DNA from: Rugamonas aquatica
Lineage (GTDB): Bacteria; Pseudomonadota; Gammaproteobacteria; Burkholderiales; Burkholderiaceae_D
Assembly: GCF_009380215.1 (NCBI RefSeq)
Contig: NZ_WHUG01000002.1
Span: forward strand, 558,001-622,000
DNA length: 64,000 bases
Reading direction: 5' to 3'
A program made the translations under genes and the position numbers. The notes beneath the pieces were generated by a model. It saw only the letters and a list, made by a program, of their open reading frames with translations. It was not told the DNA's origin and ran no database searches. This document shows, one piece after another, positions 43,951 to 56,526 of this stretch; positions within the stretch are counted from its first letter, which is position 1; the number at the start of each line of letters is the position of its first letter.

Positions 43951-44391
43951 ATTTTTCTTCCTTTCGGGGGTGATATCCGCAGAAAAACTGCGCGACGTAG
44001 TGATACGTGGGGCGAATTCTACCACGCAGGGGCGTCACGCCTGTCTCCCGATTGCGAAACGAGCAATTAACTTCTAATCCATTTTGCCACAAGCTATGTT
44101 TGGGCGTGAAAAGGGTCCAACACGAGCCCTTTTTGATTCCGACCAAAATGTTGTTTTGTTGCAACGTGATTATCGATAATAATTGAGTAATGTGTCATGA
44201 ATATTACATGGCGTTACAACGTGCGCAGCCCGCAGTGGCGGGGCCGGCGCTGGAATTGTGCTGGTTGCCGTGCGCGCATGCTAAAATCGCACGCTTGCCT
44301 GTCCGTAGTGAGGGGTGACGTTAGAAATGCAGTAAGTGCGGCATACATTGCTTAAAAGATAAACCACAGTCAAAGATCAGTCGACCCGCCA
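43951..44391. promoter_or_regulatory. Divergent ompA/gyrA control region
   Basis: This 441-bp gap carries no gene. Leftward extended -10 TG-G-TAGAAT (44016-44024) can serve ompA with a leader of about 60 bases. Rightward extended -10 TG-C-TAAAAT (44279-44287) can serve gyrA. Between them lie a perfect 12-bp palindrome ATTATCGATAAT (44169-44180) and a weak hairpin AAAAGGG/CCCTTTT near 44110-44135. Confidence 0.5.
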
Positions 44392-47037
<2,646 letters not shown>

Positions 47038-47053
47038 GTCCTAGCAAACACGC

Positions 47054-47073
47054 CCCCGGATGCGAGTCCGGGG
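47054..47073 (+). terminator. Hairpin after gyrA
   Basis: CCCCGGA (47054-47060) pairs with TCCGGGG (47067-47073) around six bases, 17 bases after the gyrA stop. No T tract follows directly. Confidence 0.5.
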
Positions 47074-47078
47074 CCAGC

Positions 47079-47125
47079 GGGGTCAGGTTTATTTCGCGGA
47101 TAAATGCGACAATAAGACTGATCCC
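47079..47125. repeat. Diverged GGGGTCAG repeat
   Basis: GGGGTCAG (47079-47086) and the near-mirror CTGATCCC (47118-47125) bracket an AT-rich centre. The same GGGGTCAGG end occurs in the perfect palindrome at 62085-62172. It lies just upstream of the DUF2059 gene, so it may overlap its promoter. Confidence 0.45.
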
Positions 47126-47147
47126 GTTTTTTATTTTCGAGGCCAAT

Positions 47148-47687
47148 ATGAAAAAGATTGTAGCCAGCATCGTTGCCGCATTTGCCCTGGCCGGCGCCGC
47201 CCCCGCGTTTGCACAAGCCGACGCCGCGTCCGAATTCGCCGCGCGCGACCTGTTCGATGCGATGAACTATCGCACGCTGATGGCCGGCGTGATGAAGCAG
47301 ATGTCGCAGGGCATCGGCACGGCGATGCGCTCGGCCGCCATGGAGGCGATCAACTCCGACCCCAAAATGACGCCGGAACAAAAGCAGAAGGCCGTCGAGA
47401 AAATGGAAGCGGAGCTGCCTCCGGCCATCAGCGCGATGCAGGAAGCGCTCAGCGACCCCGGCCTGGCCGAAGACATCATGGTGGAGACGATTCCGCTTTA
47501 CGCCCGCACCTACACCGGCGATGAACTGAAGCAGATCGCCGCCTTCTACCGCTCGCCGGTGGGTACCAAGATGCTCGCTTCGATGCCTGGCCTGATGGCC
47601 GAGGGCATGCAGATCGGCCAGCGGGTGGCGATGCGCCGCCTCGGCCCGATGATGCAAAAGCTGCAGGAAAAACAAACCGCCAAATAA
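47148..47687 (+). CDS. Exported DUF2059 protein
   Basis: A 179-residue exported protein: signal peptide ([23 protein letters not shown]) and one DUF2059 domain covering the helical C-terminal half ([20 protein letters not shown], then [16 protein letters not shown]). The first half is a Met-rich helical region ([18 protein letters not shown]). The family is widespread in Proteobacteria without a known function. Its place between gyrA and serC is conserved in Burkholderiales as far as I recall. Confidence 0.85.
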   Translation: MKKIVASIVAAFALAGAAPAFAQADAASEFAARDLFDAMNYRTLMAGVMKQMSQGIGTAMRSAAMEAINSDPKMTPEQKQKAVEKMEAELPPAISAMQEALSDPGLAEDIMVETIPLYARTYTGDELKQIAAFYRSPVGTKMLASMPGLMAEGMQIGQRVAMRRLGPMMQKLQEKQTAK

Positions 47688-47697
47688 GGACCGCAAC

Positions 47698-48798
47698 GTG
47701 ACTCATATCTACAACTTCTCCGCCGGCCCTGCCGTACTGCCGAAGGAAGTGCTGGCGCAAGCCGCTGCCGAAATGCTGGACTGGCATGGCAGCGGCATGT
47801 CCGTCATGGAGATGAGCCACCGCGGGCCGGAGTTTATTTCGATTTACAAGGCAGCCGAGCGCGATCTGCGCGAGCTGCTGGTAGTACCGGACAATTACAA
47901 GATCTTGTTCATGCAGGGCGGCGGACTGTCGCAGAACGCCCTGATCCCGCTGAACCTCGTCGGCCACAAGCCGCAGCCAGCGACCATCGATTTCATCCAT
48001 ACCGGCTCGTGGTCGGCCAAGTCCATCAAGGAAGCCGCCAAGTACGCCAACGTGAACGTCGCCGCATCGTCGGCGACGTCGGTGCCGCCGCAATCGGAGT
48101 GGAAGCTCACGCCCGGCGCCGCCTACCTGCACATGTGCACCAACGAGACCATCGACGGCATCGAGTTCGATTTCGACGCCGGCGTGCCGGCATCGAAAGA
48201 TGGCGTGCTGCTGGTGGCCGACATGTCCTCGCACATCCTGTCGCGCCGCATCGACGTGTCGAAGTACGGCCTGATTTTCGCCGGGGCGCAGAAGAACATC
48301 GGTCCGGCCGGCGTCACCATCGTCATCGTGCGCGAAGACCTGCTGGGCAAGGCGCTGCCGGCCTGCCCGTCGGCGTTCGACTTCAAGCTGGTGGCCGACA
48401 ACGAGTCGATGTACAACACGCCGCCCACCTACGGCATCTACATCGCCGGCCTGGTGTTCCAGTGGCTGAAGCAGCAGGGCGGCGTGGCCGAGATGGAGCG
48501 CCGCGCCATCGCCAAGGCCAAGCTGCTGTACGACGCGCTCGACGCCAGCGATTTTTATGAAACCCGCGTAGCGAAATCCAACCGCTCGCGCATGAACGTT
48601 CCCTTCTACCTGAAGGATGAAAGCAAGAACGAAGCATTCCTGGCCGGCGCCAAAGCGCGCGGCCTGCTGCAACTGAAGGGCCACAAGTCCGTCGGCGGTA
48701 TGCGCGCATCGATCTACAACGCGATGCCTATCGAGGGCGTGCAAGCGCTCGTAGACTACTTGAACGAATTCGCCTCCAGTGCAGGCGCCGGAAAATAG
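47698..48798 (+). CDS. serC: Phosphoserine aminotransferase
   Basis: A 366-residue PLP enzyme converting 3-phosphohydroxypyruvate to phosphoserine and also serving pyridoxine synthesis. The start is GTG 47698 with AAGGA upstream. [16 protein letters not shown] is the family N-terminus, and the aldimine Lys is in [27 protein letters not shown] near the end binds phosphate. It is first in the serC-pheA-hisC-tyrA-aroA-cmk-rpsA supercluster. Confidence 0.95.
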   Translation: MTHIYNFSAGPAVLPKEVLAQAAAEMLDWHGSGMSVMEMSHRGPEFISIYKAAERDLRELLVVPDNYKILFMQGGGLSQNALIPLNLVGHKPQPATIDFIHTGSWSAKSIKEAAKYANVNVAASSATSVPPQSEWKLTPGAAYLHMCTNETIDGIEFDFDAGVPASKDGVLLVADMSSHILSRRIDVSKYGLIFAGAQKNIGPAGVTIVIVREDLLGKALPACPSAFDFKLVADNESMYNTPPTYGIYIAGLVFQWLKQQGGVAEMERRAIAKAKLLYDALDASDFYETRVAKSNRSRMNVPFYLKDESKNEAFLAGAKARGLLQLKGHKSVGGMRASIYNAMPIEGVQALVDYLNEFASSAGAGK

Positions 48799-48805
48799 AC
48801 CCATC

Positions 48806-49879
48806 ATGAACGACAAACTGACACCCCTGCGCGAGCAGATCGACGCCATCGATGCGCAGATCCTCGACCTGTTGAACCAGCGCGCCAAAGTGGCGCAGCA
48901 AGTCGGCCACGTCAAGGCCGAGACCAACGCGCCGGTGTTCCGTCCCGAACGCGAGGCGCAGGTGCTGCGCGGCGTGGCCGACCGCAATCCCGGCCCGATG
49001 GGCAACGTCGAGCTGCAAACCATCTGGCGCGAGATCATGTCCGCCTGCCGTTCGCTGGAGAAGCGCGTCACCATCGCCTTCCTCGGCCCGGCCGGCACCT
49101 ACAGCGAGCAGGCCGTGTACCAGCAGTTCGGCACCGCCGTCGACGTGCTGCCTTGCTCGTCGATCGATGAAGTGTTCCGCGCCACCGAGGCCGGCACCGC
49201 CGAATTCGGCGTGGTGCCGGTCGAGAACTCGACCGAAGGCGCCATCGGCCGCACGCTGGACCTGCTGCTGCATACGCCGCTGACCATCAGCGGCGAGGTG
49301 TCCATCGCCGTGCGTCACAGCCTGCTGACCGGCACCGGCAATATGGACGGCGTCACCGCCATCTGCGCGCACGCGCAGGCGCTGGCGCAGTGCCAGATCT
49401 GGTTGAACAACAACTACCCTGAGATCGAACGCCGCGCCGTGTCGTCCAACGCCGAAGCGGCCCGCATGGCGCGCGACGACCACAGCATCGCCGCGATTGC
49501 CGGCGAGCGCGCGGGCGTGCGCTACAGCCTGGGCACGGTCAAGGCCAATATCCAGGACGATCCGCACAACCGCACGCGCTTCGCCGTGATCGGCCACCTG
49601 CAGGCCGGCCCGTCGGGCAAGGACCGCACGTCGCTGGCGCTGGCCGCGCCGCACAAGGCGGGCTCCATCTACCGCCTGCTTGGTTCGCTGGCCCGCCACA
49701 ATGTGTCGATGACGCGCTTCGAATCGCGTCCGGCCCGTACCGGCACCTGGGAATACTACTTCTACGTCGACGTCGAAGGTCATGTGCATGACGAATCCGT
49801 GACCAAGGCGCTCGATGAACTGCAAGGCAATGCAGCCTTCTTCAAGGTGCTGGGTTCCTACCCGGTCAGCCTGACTTAA
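48806..49879 (+). CDS. pheA: Bifunctional chorismate mutase/prephenate dehydratase
   Basis: A 357-residue P-protein for phenylalanine synthesis. Residues 1-90 are an AroQ chorismate mutase (LREQIDAIDAQILDLLNQRA), about 95-270 the prephenate dehydratase (FLGPAGTYSEQA, then VVPVENSTEGAIG with the catalytic Thr region), and the end an ACT domain (GSIYRLLGSLARHNVSMTRF with ESRP) that binds Phe for feedback control. The ATG at 48806 follows the serC stop by seven bases. Confidence 0.95.
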   Translation: MNDKLTPLREQIDAIDAQILDLLNQRAKVAQQVGHVKAETNAPVFRPEREAQVLRGVADRNPGPMGNVELQTIWREIMSACRSLEKRVTIAFLGPAGTYSEQAVYQQFGTAVDVLPCSSIDEVFRATEAGTAEFGVVPVENSTEGAIGRTLDLLLHTPLTISGEVSIAVRHSLLTGTGNMDGVTAICAHAQALAQCQIWLNNNYPEIERRAVSSNAEAARMARDDHSIAAIAGERAGVRYSLGTVKANIQDDPHNRTRFAVIGHLQAGPSGKDRTSLALAAPHKAGSIYRLLGSLARHNVSMTRFESRPARTGTWEYYFYVDVEGHVHDESVTKALDELQGNAAFFKVLGSYPVSLT

Positions 49880-49904
49880 TTCGTAACTTCAATAGAGAGA
49901 GACC

Positions 49905-51014
49905 ATGTCCAAGAACTACGGCCCGGAATACGTCCGCGCTATCGCTCCTTACCAAGCCGGCAAACCGATTGCGGAAGTCGCGCGCGAATTCGGCCTCGAT
50001 GAAGAGGCTATCGTCAAACTGGCGTCGAACGAGAACCCGTTCGGCGTGCCGCCGTCGGCAGTGCAGGCGATGACCGCCGCCGCCGCGGACCTGGGCCGCT
50101 ACCCGGACGCCAATGGTTTCGATCTGAAGGGCGCGCTGTCCAAGCGCTACGACGTGCCGGCCGAGTGGATCACGCTGGGCAACGGCAGCAACGACATCCT
50201 GGAGATCGCCGCCCACGCCTTCGTCGAGCGCGGCCAGTCGGTGGTGTACTCGCAGTACTCGTTCGCCGTGTACGCGCTGGCGACCCAGGGCGTCGGCGCG
50301 CGCCACATCGTGGTGCCTGCCAAGGACTACGGCCATGATCTGCCGGCCATGCTGGCCGCGATCCAGGAAGATACCCGCCTGGTCTTCATCGCCAACCCGA
50401 ACAACCCGACCGGCACCTTCATCCCGGCCGCCGACATCCAGGCCTTCCTGGACAAAGTGCCTGCTACTGTAGTCGTGGTGCTGGACGAGGCCTACAACGA
50501 ATTCCTGGCTGAAGAAAACCAGTTCGAATCGGCGGAGTGGGTCAAGAAGTACCCGAACCTGCTGGTCTCGCGCACCTTCTCCAAGGCTTACGGCCTGGCC
50601 GGCCTGCGCGTGGGCTTCGGCATCGCCCAGCCGGCGCTGACGGACCTGATGAACCGTATCCGCCAGCCGTTCAACGTCAACTCGATGGCGCAGGCTGCGG
50701 CCATCGCTGCGCTGAACGACAAGGCTTTCCTGAAGCAGAGCGCCACCAACAACGCGGCCGGCTACCAGCAGTTCACCGAAGCGTTCGACAAGCTGGGCCT
50801 TCAGTACGTGCCGTCTTACGGTAACTTCGTGCTGGTCAAGGTCGGCAACGATCTGGCGGCCGGCGCGCGCGTCAACCTGTCGCTGTTGAAGCAGGGCGTG
50901 ATCGTGCGTCCGGTCGGTAACTACGGCCTGCCTGAGTGGCTGCGCATCTCTATCGGCCTGCCGCAGGAGAACGCGGTGCTGATCGCGGCGCTGACCAAGG
51001 CACTGGCGGAGTAA
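49905..51014 (+). CDS. hisC: Histidinol-phosphate/aromatic aminotransferase HisC2
   Basis: A 369-residue class II PLP aminotransferase of the HisC type: KLASNENPFGVPPS, FIANPNNPTGTF, VVLDEAYNEF and the aldimine Lys in SRTFSKAYGLAGLRVG. Placed between pheA and tyrA, it probably serves phenylalanine and tyrosine synthesis as well as histidine, a common situation for HisC2 copies outside the his operon. RBS AGAGAGA precedes the ATG. It overlaps tyrA by one base (TAATG). Confidence 0.9.
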   Translation: MSKNYGPEYVRAIAPYQAGKPIAEVAREFGLDEEAIVKLASNENPFGVPPSAVQAMTAAAADLGRYPDANGFDLKGALSKRYDVPAEWITLGNGSNDILEIAAHAFVERGQSVVYSQYSFAVYALATQGVGARHIVVPAKDYGHDLPAMLAAIQEDTRLVFIANPNNPTGTFIPAADIQAFLDKVPATVVVVLDEAYNEFLAEENQFESAEWVKKYPNLLVSRTFSKAYGLAGLRVGFGIAQPALTDLMNRIRQPFNVNSMAQAAAIAALNDKAFLKQSATNNAAGYQQFTEAFDKLGLQYVPSYGNFVLVKVGNDLAAGARVNLSLLKQGVIVRPVGNYGLPEWLRISIGLPQENAVLIAALTKALAE

Positions 51015-51916
51015 TGCTGAACAAGGTCGTCATCTTTGGCGTGGGCCTGATCGGCGGATCGTTCGCGCGGTCGCTGAAGAAGGCCGGCGCCGTCGGCAGC
51101 GTGGTCGGCATGGGGCGCTCCGCCGCCTCGCTGCAGCGCGCGCAGGAGCTGGGCATCATCGACGTGATCGGCAGCGACATGGGCGAGGCGCTGGACGGCG
51201 CCGACCTGGTGCTGCTGGCCGCGCCGGTGGCGCAGACCGAGGCTATCCTGGCGGCGATAGCGCCGCACCTGCAGCCGGGCACCGTCGTCACCGATGCGGG
51301 CAGCACCAAGTCCGACGTGGTGGCGTCGGCGCGGCGCGCGCTGGGCGGCAAGCTTGCCCAGTTCGTGCCGGGCCATCCGATTGCCGGCCGCGAGACCAAT
51401 GGTCCCGAGGCGGCCATCGATGATCTGTACGTCGGCAAGAAGGTGGTGCTGACGGCATTGGATGAAAACGCGGAGGCCGACGTGGAACGCGTGGCCGCCG
51501 CCTGGCGTGCCTGCGATGCGATCATCCATCGTTTGACGCCGCAAGAACATGACAAGGTGTTTGCCGCCGTGAGCCATCTGCCGCATTTGCTGGCGTATGC
51601 TCTGGTGGATGACATCGCGAACAAACCGCATGCAGATTTACTGTTCCAGTATGCGGCCAGTGGCTTCCGCGATTTCACAAGGATCGCCGGATCGTCGCCC
51701 GAAATGTGGCGCGACATCAGCCTGGCCAACCAGTCGGCATTGTTGACGGAGCTGGATTCCTATCTGGCACAATTGACGGGCTTGCGCGCCCGTCTCGCCG
51801 CCGGCGACGGGGCAGGGCTGGAGAGCGTGTACAACAACGCCCAGCGCGCCCGTCACCAGTGGATTACAGCGATCGAGGCGGCCGAGGCGCCGCCGTCGCA
51901 AGACAAGGCAGATTAA
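51014..51916 (+). CDS. tyrA: Prephenate dehydrogenase
   Basis: A 300-residue NAD(P)-dependent enzyme for tyrosine synthesis. The Rossmann motif is VVIFGVGLIGGSFARSL; VVTDAGSTKSDVV, FVPGHPIAGRETNG and a catalytic His in AAVSHLPHLLAYAL follow. There is no ACT or chorismate mutase domain, so it is the monofunctional form. It is translationally coupled to hisC. Confidence 0.94.
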   Translation: MLNKVVIFGVGLIGGSFARSLKKAGAVGSVVGMGRSAASLQRAQELGIIDVIGSDMGEALDGADLVLLAAPVAQTEAILAAIAPHLQPGTVVTDAGSTKSDVVASARRALGGKLAQFVPGHPIAGRETNGPEAAIDDLYVGKKVVLTALDENAEADVERVAAAWRACDAIIHRLTPQEHDKVFAAVSHLPHLLAYALVDDIANKPHADLLFQYAASGFRDFTRIAGSSPEMWRDISLANQSALLTELDSYLAQLTGLRARLAAGDGAGLESVYNNAQRARHQWITAIEAAEAPPSQDKAD

Positions 51917-51933
51917 CAGGAGGCCCAAAGCGC

Positions 51934-52006
51934 CGTCATTCCCGCGAAGGCGGGAATCCATGCTGAGCAAGCGTTGTATGGGCCCCCGCTTTCGCGAGGG
52001 CGACGG
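51934..52006. repeat. Dispersed paired-palindrome repeat, copy 2
   Basis: CGTCATTCCCGCGAAGGCGG (start) faces the mirrored CCCGC...GCGAGGGCGACG end across about 20 bases. It is the same repeat type as 39148-39230, slightly diverged in the right half, and lies between tyrA and aroA, where it could interrupt co-transcription. Confidence 0.7.
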
Positions 52007-52034
52007 TCTTGGGGCCGCCGCATAAGGAAACAGT

Positions 52035-53348
52035 ATGAATCACGAATATATCGATCTTCCGACAGTTGCCCACGTAGAGGGCGCCGTGCGCCTGCCCGGC
52101 TCGAAATCCATCTCCAACCGCATCCTGCTGCTGTCCGCGCTGTCGCAGGGCGACGTCGCCATCGTCGACCTGCTGGCCTCGGACGACACCGCCGTGATGC
52201 TGGCCGCGCTGCGCTCGCTGGGCGTGCAGTGGACCGAAGAGAAAACCGCCACCGGCACCATCCACCACGTCAAGGGCGTGGCCGGCGTGCTGCCGAACAA
52301 ATCGGCCGACCTCTTCATGGGCAACGCCGGCACCGCGATCCGTCCGCTGACCGCCGCGCTGGCCGTCATCGGCGGCGACTACACGCTGCACGGCGTGCCG
52401 CGCATGCACGAACGTCCGATCGGCGACCTGGTCGACGCGCTCAACGCCGCCGGCACCAACGTCGAATACACCGGCAACCCGGGCTTCCCGCCGCTGCACA
52501 TCAAGCAGGGCAAGATCCACGCGCAGCGCCTGTCGGTGCGCGGCGATGTGTCCAGCCAGTTCCTGACCGCGCTGCTGATGGTGGCGCCGCTGATGGCGCG
52601 CGAGCACGCGATCACCATCGACGTCATCGGCGAACTGATCTCCAAGCCCTACATCGAAATCACGCTGAACCTCATCCGCCGCTTCGGCGTCACGGTCGAA
52701 CAAAACGGCTGGGAATCCTTCACCATCGAACCCGGCCAGGTCTACCAGTCGCCGGGCACCATCCACGTCGAAGGCGACGCTTCGTCGGCGTCCTACTTCC
52801 TGGCGGCCGGCGCGATTGCCGGCGGCCCGGTGCGCGTTGAAGGCGTGGGCAAGGACAGCATCCAGGGCGACGTGCGTTTCGCCGCCGCGCTGGAGCAGAT
52901 GGGCGTGCAGATCACCATGGGCGACAACTGGATCGAAGCCAAGTCGAACGGCGTGCTGAAAGCCATCGACGCCGACTTCAACCACATTCCCGACGCCGCC
53001 ATGACCATCGCCGTGGCCGCGCTGTATGCCGACGGCACCAGCACGCTGCGCAACATCGCCAGCTGGCGCGTCAAGGAAACCGACCGCATCGCCGCCATGG
53101 CGACCGAGCTGCGCAAGGTCGGCGCCATCGTGGAGGAGGGCAGCGACTACATCAAGGTTACGCCGCCGGCCGTCATCACGCCTGCTACCATCGACACTTA
53201 TGACGACCACCGCATGGCGATGTGCTTCTCGCTGGTGTCGCTGGACGGCGCGGCCCGCAAGGGCAACGTCATGCGCATCAACGATCCCAAGTGCGTGGGC
53301 AAGACCTTCCCCGAGTACTTCGCTGCGTTTGCAGCGATAGCAAAATAA
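52035..53348 (+). CDS. aroA: EPSP synthase (3-phosphoshikimate 1-carboxyvinyltransferase)
   Basis: A 437-residue shikimate-pathway enzyme. [20 protein letters not shown] binds shikimate-3-phosphate, [19 protein letters not shown] is the class I signature around the glyphosate-binding loop (Gly-Asn-Ala-Gly-Thr-Ala), and [20 protein letters not shown] is the C-terminal signature. AGGAAA precedes the ATG. The class I loop (GNAGTAIRP) predicts the usual glyphosate-sensitive type. Confidence 0.96.
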   Translation: MNHEYIDLPTVAHVEGAVRLPGSKSISNRILLLSALSQGDVAIVDLLASDDTAVMLAALRSLGVQWTEEKTATGTIHHVKGVAGVLPNKSADLFMGNAGTAIRPLTAALAVIGGDYTLHGVPRMHERPIGDLVDALNAAGTNVEYTGNPGFPPLHIKQGKIHAQRLSVRGDVSSQFLTALLMVAPLMAREHAITIDVIGELISKPYIEITLNLIRRFGVTVEQNGWESFTIEPGQVYQSPGTIHVEGDASSASYFLAAGAIAGGPVRVEGVGKDSIQGDVRFAAALEQMGVQITMGDNWIEAKSNGVLKAIDADFNHIPDAAMTIAVAALYADGTSTLRNIASWRVKETDRIAAMATELRKVGAIVEEGSDYIKVTPPAVITPATIDTYDDHRMAMCFSLVSLDGAARKGNVMRINDPKCVGKTFPEYFAAFAAIAK

Positions 53349-53362
53349 GCAAAGTAAAACAA

Positions 53363-54031
53363 ATGGCAACTTCCGCAATTCCAGTCATCACCATCGACGG
53401 CCCTACCGCATCCGGCAAGGGCACGGTCGCACATCGCGTTGCCGATAAGCTCGGCTTCCATTACCTGGATTCCGGCGCCCTGTACCGCTTGACGGCGCTG
53501 TCGGCCCTGCGCCGCGGCACCGACCTGGCCGACGAGCACGCGCTGGCCAAGCTGGCCGAGCACCTCCAATGCAGCTTCCAGGGCGGCGACGTCATCCTGT
53601 CGCATGAAAACGTCACCGACGCCATCCGCGCGGAAGAGGTCGGCAACACCGCTTCAAAAATTGCAACATTTCCCTCCGTGCGCCACGCGCTGGTGGGGCT
53701 GCAACTGGGTTTCCGCAAGGCTCCGGGCGTGGTCGCCGACGGCCGCGACATGGGCTCGGTGATCTTCCCGCATGCGGCTTTGAAGGTGTTTTTGACCGCC
53801 AGTGTGGCGGCCCGTGCGGACCGACGATATAAGCAATTGATTGGCAAGGGATTTTCTGCTAGTATGGAAGACCTACTGATGGATTTGCAGGCGCGTGACG
53901 ACCGGGATACAAACCGGGCCATCGCGCCGCTGGTCCCCGCAGAGGGGGCGCATGTGCTCGATACCTCGGAAATGACGGCTGATGAAGCGGTCGACCAGGT
54001 GTTGCAGTGGTATGCGGCCATCGGTAAATAG
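53363..54031 (+). CDS. cmk: Cytidylate kinase
   Basis: A 222-residue nucleoside monophosphate kinase forming CDP/dCDP. Walker A is [26 protein letters not shown] and [15 protein letters not shown] are CMP-site motifs; the lid is RADRRYKQL. The ATG at 53363 follows the aroA stop by 14 bases. The cmk-rpsA pairing is widely conserved. Confidence 0.95.
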   Translation: MATSAIPVITIDGPTASGKGTVAHRVADKLGFHYLDSGALYRLTALSALRRGTDLADEHALAKLAEHLQCSFQGGDVILSHENVTDAIRAEEVGNTASKIATFPSVRHALVGLQLGFRKAPGVVADGRDMGSVIFPHAALKVFLTASVAARADRRYKQLIGKGFSASMEDLLMDLQARDDRDTNRAIAPLVPAEGAHVLDTSEMTADEAVDQVLQWYAAIGK

Positions 54032-54127
54032 CACGTGTCGCGGTCGCTCTGAGGACTGCGGCGTTTATTAACCTCAACCCAACTGAAGTCGCATATCGCG
54101 AGCCTTGTTGGTAACCTGGAAGTTACA

Positions 54128-55816
54128 ATGTCTAATATGGAAAGTTTTGCAGCCCTCTTCGAAGAGTCCCTGTCGCGTCAAGACATGCGTTCGGGCGAAG
54201 TGATCTCGGCTGAAGTCGTTCGTCTGGATCACAACTTCGTGATCGTCAACGCCGGCCTGAAATCGGAAGCATTCATCCCTGTTGAAGAATTCAAGAACGA
54301 CCACGGCGAACTGGAAGTCAAAGTAGGCGACTTCGTTTCCGTGGCGATCGAATCGCTGGAAAACGGTTTCGGCGACACCATCCTGTCGCGCGACAAAGCC
54401 AAGCGTCTGGCTTCGTGGCTGGCACTGGAAAAAGCCATGGAATCGGGCGAAATCGTCGTCGGTACCGTCAATGGTAAAGTCAAGGGCGGCCTGACCGTTC
54501 TGACCAACGGCATCCGCGCGTTCCTGCCAGGCTCCCTGGTTGACACCCGTCCAGTGAAAGACACCACCCCATTCGAAGGCAAAACCCTCGAATTCAAAGT
54601 GATCAAACTGGACCGCAAGCGTAACAACGTCGTTCTGTCCCGCCGCGCTGTCATCGAAGCTTCGATGGGCGAAGAGCGTCAGAAACTGATGGAAACGCTG
54701 AAAGAAGGCACGGTAGTGACCGGCGTCGTCAAAAACATCACCGACTACGGCGCGTTCGTGGATCTGGGCGGTATCGACGGCCTGCTGCACATCACCGACC
54801 TGGCATGGCGTCGTGTGCGTCACCCATCGGAAGTGCTGACCGTTGGTCAAGAGATCACCGCGAAAGTACTGAAGTACGATCAAGAGAAGAACCGTGTGTC
54901 CCTGGGCGTCAAGCAACTGGGCGACGATCCTTGGACCGGTCTGTCCCGTCGTTACCCACAAGGCACCCGCCTGTTCGGTAAAGTCACGAACCTGACCGAC
55001 TACGGCGCGTTCGTTGAAGTTGAACAAGGCATCGAAGGCCTGGTTCACGTTTCCGAAATGGACTGGACCAACAAAAACGTCGCTCCAAACAAAGTTGTCC
55101 AGCTGGGCGACGAAGTTGAAGTGATGGTTCTGGAAATCGACGAAGAGCGTCGCCGTATTTCGCTGGGCATGAAACAGTGCAAAGCAAATCCATGGGATGA
55201 CTTCGGCGTGACCCACAAGAAGGGCGATAAAGTCCGTGGCGCGATCAAATCGATCACCGACTTCGGCGTGTTCATCGGCCTGGCCGGCAACATCGACGGC
55301 CTGGTACACCTGTCCGACCTGTCCTGGACCGAAACCGGCGAAGAAGCCGTGCGTCGCTTCAAGAAAGGTGACGAACTGGAAGCCATCGTTCTGGCCATCG
55401 ACGTTGAGCGCGAGCGCGTTTCCCTGGGCGTTAAGCAACTGGAAGGCGACCCATTCAACAACTTCGCAGCCATGAACGACAAAGGCGCACTGGTAACCGG
55501 CACCGTTAAATCGGTTGAGCCTAAAGGCGCCGTGATCCAACTGTCCGAAGAAGTTGAAGGCTACCTGCGCGCGTCGGAAATCTCGCGTGACCGCGTGGAA
55601 GATGCTGGCACCCACCTGAAAGTCGGCGATTCCGTCGAAGCTCTGGTGATCAACATCGACCGCAAAGCACGTTCGATCCAACTGTCGATCAAAGCTAAAG
55701 ATAGCGCTGAAACTGCAGAAGCCATGCAGAAGATGGCAGCGACCGACAACAACGCAGCTTCGGGCACCACCAGCCTGGGCGCGCTGTTGAAAGCTAAGTT
55801 CGATAACAAGAACTAA
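54128..55816 (+). CDS. rpsA: 30S ribosomal protein S1
   Basis: A 562-residue protein with six S1/OB-fold repeats; repeats 3-6 show the [23 protein letters not shown] core (also [30 protein letters not shown]). It binds mRNA and melts structure during initiation. Codon use is strongly biased (e.g. few rare codons, many GTT and GAA), as expected for very high expression and visibly different from the neighbours. Start [18 protein letters not shown]. Confidence 0.97.
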   Translation: MSNMESFAALFEESLSRQDMRSGEVISAEVVRLDHNFVIVNAGLKSEAFIPVEEFKNDHGELEVKVGDFVSVAIESLENGFGDTILSRDKAKRLASWLALEKAMESGEIVVGTVNGKVKGGLTVLTNGIRAFLPGSLVDTRPVKDTTPFEGKTLEFKVIKLDRKRNNVVLSRRAVIEASMGEERQKLMETLKEGTVVTGVVKNITDYGAFVDLGGIDGLLHITDLAWRRVRHPSEVLTVGQEITAKVLKYDQEKNRVSLGVKQLGDDPWTGLSRRYPQGTRLFGKVTNLTDYGAFVEVEQGIEGLVHVSEMDWTNKNVAPNKVVQLGDEVEVMVLEIDEERRRISLGMKQCKANPWDDFGVTHKKGDKVRGAIKSITDFGVFIGLAGNIDGLVHLSDLSWTETGEEAVRRFKKGDELEAIVLAIDVERERVSLGVKQLEGDPFNNFAAMNDKGALVTGTVKSVEPKGAVIQLSEEVEGYLRASEISRDRVEDAGTHLKVGDSVEALVINIDRKARSIQLSIKAKDSAETAEAMQKMAATDNNAASGTTSLGALLKAKFDNKN

Positions 55817-55826
55817 GAACTAGTCG

Positions 55827-56132
55827 ATGACTAAGTCCGAGTTGATCAACCGCCTGGCTGAGCGTTATTCTCAGCTGGTGGCCAAAGATGCGGAGTATGC
55901 CGTCAAGACCATTCTGGATGCGATGACCAACGCCCTGGCGACCGGTCAGCGCATCGAGATCCGCGGTTTTGGCAGCTTTGCTCTGAATAGCCGGCCGCCG
56001 CGTATCGGACGTAATCCGAAGTCGGGCGACAAAGTGATGGTGCCCGAAAAACGGGTGCCTCACTTCAAGCCGGGCAAGCAATTGCGCGAGCGGGTTGACG
56101 CGATGGTCGGGCAACCGATCATTGAGGACTGA
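55827..56132 (+). CDS. ihfB: Integration host factor subunit beta
   Basis: A 101-residue HU/IHF-family DNA-bending protein. [17 protein letters not shown] is the IHF-beta N-terminus, [20 protein letters not shown] carries the intercalating Pro arm, and it ends in [14 protein letters not shown]. With IHF-alpha it bends DNA, including between activator sites and sigma-54 promoters such as those in this window. It follows rpsA by ten bases. Confidence 0.95.
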   Translation: MTKSELINRLAERYSQLVAKDAEYAVKTILDAMTNALATGQRIEIRGFGSFALNSRPPRIGRNPKSGDKVMVPEKRVPHFKPGKQLRERVDAMVGQPIIED

Positions 56133-56152
56133 AGCGTCTGATGAGTTAAAAT

Positions 56153-56184
56153 AAAAGCGGCGTCTACGGATGCCGCTTTTTTTT
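56153..56184 (+). terminator. Rho-independent terminator after ihfB
   Basis: AAAAGCGGC (56153-56161) pairs with GCCGCTTTT (56172-56180), followed by four more T. It ends the rpsA-ihfB transcript. Confidence 0.88.
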
Positions 56185-56211
56185 AGAAATACTGAACAGG
56201 AAACCTGGCTA

Positions 56212-56514
56212 ATGAAATTCATATCCACGATTATTGGATTCGTTCTTTTCGTCCTGTTTTTTGGCTTTGCCCTGAAGAACACGCAGGAAGTCGATCTGCA
56301 TTTCTTCCTTCACTATGATCTGCACGGACCCTTGGTCCTGATGCTGCTGGGCTTCTTCGTCGCCGGCGCCTTCCTGGGCGTACTGGCACTGACGCCGACC
56401 GTGTTCCGCCACCGCCGCGAAACGAACCAGCACAAAACCACGATCACCACGCTGCAATCGACCGCGCTGCAGGCCAACGCCCAGCCGCAGCCGGACAGCG
56501 TCAACACACAATAA
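56212..56514 (+). CDS. lapA: LapA-family membrane protein (LPS assembly)
   Basis: A 100-residue protein with two membrane helices (about residues 3-20 and 42-64): MKFISTIIGFVLFVLFFGFA with LKNTQEVDLHFF is the LapA/DUF1049 signature. A short helical cytoplasmic tail follows. It works with LapB in control of LPS synthesis through LpxC turnover. AGGAAA precedes the ATG at 56212; a longer frame starting in the terminator is rejected. Confidence 0.9.
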   Translation: MKFISTIIGFVLFVLFFGFALKNTQEVDLHFFLHYDLHGPLVLMLLGFFVAGAFLGVLALTPTVFRHRRETNQHKTTITTLQSTALQANAQPQPDSVNTQ

Positions 56515-56526
56515 AAAATACAAAGC